Both the position numbers and the translations under genes were made by a program. Positions 30,330-32,048 of a DNA stretch of 32,048 nt are shown here, piece by piece. This DNA is from an uncultured Bacillota bacterium (GTDB lineage: Bacteria > Bacillota > Dehalobacteriia > UBA4068 > UBA4997). Within the stretch, counting starts at the first letter, position 1. Every line of letters starts with the position of its first letter. The stretch spans positions 1 to 32,048 of the forward strand of contig CAQWMM010000026.1 in NCBI GenBank assembly GCA_948907985.1. Reading direction: 5' to 3'. The notes under the pieces were generated by a model. The model made no database searches. It saw nothing but the letters and a program-made list of their open reading frames with translations, and had not been told where the DNA came from.

Positions 30330-30755
30330 ATGAATGAATTAGATTTTGCAGAAACCACAAACGAAACAATCGAAATGCCGGAGATAGAAATGCCTAAATC
30401 GCAAGTGTACATCCAGACTGACGAACAAGGGCGCATTATGCGCTGTGAGGGCGGCTACTCTATGGCGAACATAACAGATATTGCCGATTGGCTGCTAATT
30501 GACGAGGGCGAGGGCGATAAATATAACCTGTGCCAGAGCCATTACTTTGAGGGCGGTTTGTTTACCGAGGACGGCATACCGCTTTACAAATGGGACGGCG
30601 AGCAGGTTATTGCCAGAAGCCAGGCGGAGATTGAGGCCGATAGAGCAGCATTGCCTAAACCGCCGGTTCTGCCAACCTATGAGGAAAGGCTTGCGGCTAT
30701 GGAAAGTGCAATGCTGACCATGGCTATGGCGTTAGGAGATGATGAAATTGTTTGA
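30330..30755 (+). CDS. fibre-associated phage protein, 141 residues
   Basis: An acidic protein downstream of the fibre gene, of a kind common in Bacillota prophages at this place. It contains VYIQTDEQGRIMRCEGGYSMANI, WLLIDEGEGDKYNLCQSHYFEGGL, YKWDGEQVIARSQAEIEADRAAL and the C-terminal PTYEERLAAMESAMLTMAMAL. A role in fibre folding or attachment is a guess from position. The ribosome site is part of a run of eight G (30315-30322), seven bases before ATG 30330. It overlaps the XkdX gene. Confidence 0.7.
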   Translation: MNELDFAETTNETIEMPEIEMPKSQVYIQTDEQGRIMRCEGGYSMANITDIADWLLIDEGEGDKYNLCQSHYFEGGLFTEDGIPLYKWDGEQVIARSQAEIEADRAALPKPPVLPTYEERLAAMESAMLTMAMALGDDEIV

Positions 30756-30879
30756 TTTTATTAAATTGCAATACCAAATGGGCAAGATTACTGAAAGCCA
30801 GGTTAGGAATTTTGCTCCGCGCTGGATAAGCTGGGAGCAGGTGGAGGAGATTTTAGGAGGTGAAACAGTTGGATTATAA
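30742..30879 (+). CDS. XkdX family protein
   Basis: A 45-residue protein of the XkdX family, named after the Bacillus PBSX protein and found just before lysis genes. It has the family pattern FDFIKLQYQMGKITESQVRNF, then WISWEQVEEILGGE. ATG 30742 (or 30739) overlaps the end of the preceding gene; the ribosome site AGGAG is very close, so coupling is likely. Function is unknown. Confidence 0.82.
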   Translation: MKLFDFIKLQYQMGKITESQVRNFAPRWISWEQVEEILGGETVGL

Positions 30880-30943
30880 GCAGCTGGAACAGAAGATTGA
30901 CGCAAAAATCAATCCGGCGAGCAAAAATAAAAAGGAGGGCTGA
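30869..30943 (+). CDS. 24-residue basic peptide with strong ribosome site
   Basis: TTG at 30869 follows AGGAGGTGA (30855-30863) by five bases, one of the best ribosome sites in the window, and opens a 24-codon frame overlapping the XkdX stop. The peptide (MDYKQLEQKIDAKIN, then a Lys-rich end) is helical and basic. No family is recognised. It may be translated for its own sake or to couple XkdX to the lysis genes; its last codons contain the ribosome site of the next gene. Confidence 0.45.
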   Translation: MDYKQLEQKIDAKINPASKNKKEG

Positions 30944-30948
30944 TTTGT

Positions 30949-31269
30949 ATGGAAGAAAAATGCGGCGAACAAAATTGCTATTTGGGGCAGCGAGTGAAAA
31001 CGCTGGAAGAACAATTTAAGGTATTTCAAGACCGCAAAAACGCCGACCACCACGAAATTTTTAGCCGGCTTGGCGAACTGGAGCAGCTGGCAGCGGTGCA
31101 GGCGGAGCGCGATAAAACCATTAATGACAAACTGGACAAGCTCATAGACTGGCAGGAACAGCAGCAGGGCAAACCCGGGCGTTTGCAGGAACGGTTAATT
31201 GAGGGGGCGCTGCTGGCCGTGGTGGGCGGCTTTGTTGGCTATCTGCTGGCGCTGGCCGGCATTGTTTAG
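30949..31269 (+). CDS. XhlA-like lysis-associated protein
   Basis: A 106-residue protein with a long coiled coil (about residues 10-75) and one C-terminal membrane helix (LLAVVGGFVGYLLALAGIV). This layout is that of hemolysin XhlA-like proteins, which work with a holin in PBSX-type phages. AAAGGAGGG at 30931-30939 precedes ATG 30949. It is the first of three membrane-protein genes before the endolysin. Confidence 0.75.
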   Translation: MEEKCGEQNCYLGQRVKTLEEQFKVFQDRKNADHHEIFSRLGELEQLAAVQAERDKTINDKLDKLIDWQEQQQGKPGRLQERLIEGALLAVVGGFVGYLLALAGIV

Positions 31270-31277
31270 GAGGGCTT

Positions 31278-31550
31278 ATGCGGAAATGGGAGTTTAGTAA
31301 AAAGCTGGCTGCCTGGGCGGTTGTGGTGGCAACTTTGGCAGCGGCCTTATCTTATCTGCTGGCCGCGCTGGACAAGCAGTCTGTCAGTGATGTAACCACC
31401 ACCATATTTACCGGCTGCATTGGCTATCTGGTTACATATGCGGCTAAAAGTACCACGGAAAAGATAAGCCGGAATAAACACGGCTTGGACGCGGACGGAA
31501 ATCCGTTTAATTACGAAAGCGAGGTATCGAATGATGAATTACATTGTTGA
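31278..31550 (+). CDS. small membrane protein, holin-like
   Basis: A 90-residue protein with two membrane helices, about residues 10-30 and 42-58, and a charged C-terminal tail (KSTTEKISRNKHGLDADGNPF). Homologues often stand beside holins in Bacillota phages. It could be a holin, an antiholin or a partner of the XhlA-like protein. AGGAGG at 31268-31273 lies four bases before ATG 31278. It overlaps the next gene by 20 bases. Confidence 0.65.
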   Translation: MRKWEFSKKLAAWAVVVATLAAALSYLLAALDKQSVSDVTTTIFTGCIGYLVTYAAKSTTEKISRNKHGLDADGNPFNYESEVSNDELHC

Positions 31551-31866
31551 GAATTGGTATATTGTTGTGGGGCTGTTGGCCTTGTGTGTTGGCCTGTTTT
31601 ATGTGCGGCTGAATGATGTTCAGGAATGGCTGCTGGGAGTGGTTACGGAGGCAGAAAAACAGCTGGGCAGCGGTACCGGTCAACTGAAACTTAGGCAGGT
31701 TTACGACAAGTTTCTGGAAAAATTTCCGCTGCTGTCGGTGCTGATGCCTTTTAAGATGTTTTCTGAAATGGTGGACAAAGCGCTGGCGAAAATGCGCTTA
31801 ATGTTGGCCAGCAATAGCTTTGCGCAATCTTATGTGGAGGGCAAAGACGATGCGTTATCCGTTTAA
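31531..31866 (+). CDS. LL-H family holin-like protein
   Basis: A 111-residue protein with a single N-terminal membrane helix (WYIVVGLLALCVGLFYV) and a soluble part VTEAEKQLGSGTGQLKLRQVYDKFLEKFPLLSVLMPFKMFSEMVDKAL. This part is the signature of the phage holin LL-H family. It would form the membrane lesion that lets the endolysin out. It overlaps the endolysin gene by 17 bases. Confidence 0.82.
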   Translation: MMNYIVENWYIVVGLLALCVGLFYVRLNDVQEWLLGVVTEAEKQLGSGTGQLKLRQVYDKFLEKFPLLSVLMPFKMFSEMVDKALAKMRLMLASNSFAQSYVEGKDDALSV

Positions 31867-32048
31867 CCATTATACGCTTGGCACCAGATTTGGCGCCGCA
31901 GGCAAATACTGGAAATGCGGCTACCACAGCGGCCAGGATTTTATGTCTGCCAATTATGGCGGCGACGGTTTGATTTACCCGCTTTATGCCGGGTATGTGC
32001 TGAAAGTAACCAACAGCGGCAGCTATGGTAACTGTGTTTATGTGCAGC
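31850..32048 (+). CDS. M23 family peptidase endolysin, 3' truncated by window edge
   Basis: ATG 31850 with GTGGAGG at 31834-31840 opens a frame that runs off the window after 66 codons. The visible part, RFGAAGKYWKCGYHSGQDFMSANYGG and YAGYVLKVTNSGSYGNCVYV, is the start of an M23 (LytM-type) metallopeptidase; His and Asp of HSGQD would bind the zinc. It cuts peptide cross-bridges in the cell wall. No signal peptide, so it needs the holin. Confidence 0.85.
   Translation, partial: MRYPFNHYTLGTRFGAAGKYWKCGYHSGQDFMSANYGGDGLIYPLYAGYVLKVTNSGSYGNCVYVQ

Noticed and set aside
1..32048. CRISPR arrays, tRNA or rRNA genes, insertion sequences
   Set aside because: No regularly spaced repeats, cloverleaf-like segments or transposase genes were seen on either strand by reading; a tRNA scan was not possible.

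Overview
This window is one continuous stretch of a temperate, contractile-tailed (myovirus-type) bacteriophage, almost certainly a prophage of a member of the Bacillota. The case for Bacillota rests on strong AGGAGG-type ribosome binding sites, YopX, DUF551, DUF1492-type sigma-like, XkdX and XhlA family proteins, and an LL-H-type holin next to an M23 endolysin. The genus cannot be read from the sequence; a Clostridia or Negativicutes host would fit. Neither phage end is visible: the first and last genes run off the window, and no integrase or attachment site is seen.

Layout. (1) 1-2663: end of the early region, a tightly packed AT-rich run of small accessory genes (ASCH-like protein, YopX-like, small membrane proteins, DUF551, a Cys-rich protein), the RusA Holliday junction resolvase and an unknown protein. 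(2) 2664-4560: a regulatory centre with a leftward XRE-type repressor, a divergent promoter region carrying ATACACT/AGTGTAT operator-like repeats, a 302-residue accessory gene, a sigma-like late regulator, then a promoter followed almost at once by an intrinsic terminator. (3) 4675-9133: an unusual cassette of five overlapping genes inserted before the terminase: a sodium:solute symporter family transporter, a PAPS-reductase-like PP-loop protein, a ParB-like protein, a second PP-loop protein of the IbrA/DUF3440 type and a second ParB-like protein of the IbrB type. (4) 9134-9263: a non-coding, partly AT-tract stretch that may hold the packaging site. (5) 9264-28094: packaging, head and contractile tail genes. 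(6) 28091-30879: tail fibre and fibre-associated genes. (7) 30869-32048: small peptide, XhlA-like protein, small membrane protein, LL-H holin-like protein and the start of an M23 peptidase endolysin.

The head is lambda-like at protein level (Nu1-like small terminase, GpA-type large terminase, gpW-like joiner, lambda-type portal, ClpP-like protease with C-terminal scaffold, gpD-like decoration, gpE-like capsid), while the tail is P2-like (FI sheath, FII tube, E/E' chaperone, tape measure, X, D, V, U, W, J, I, fibre). The order is unusual: tube, chaperone and tape measure lie between the protease/scaffold and the decoration/capsid genes, not after the sheath, and the U-like gene follows the spike.

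The points that most merit attention are the transporter/PP-loop/ParB cassette; an unannotated -1 programmed frameshift in the tail chaperone gene (TTTTTTA, 7-nt spacer, 8-bp stem) that makes a 174-residue E-E' fusion; the relocated tail block; the probable ATT start of the portal gene; the nested scaffold start; and the two-promoter regulatory switch near 3 kb.
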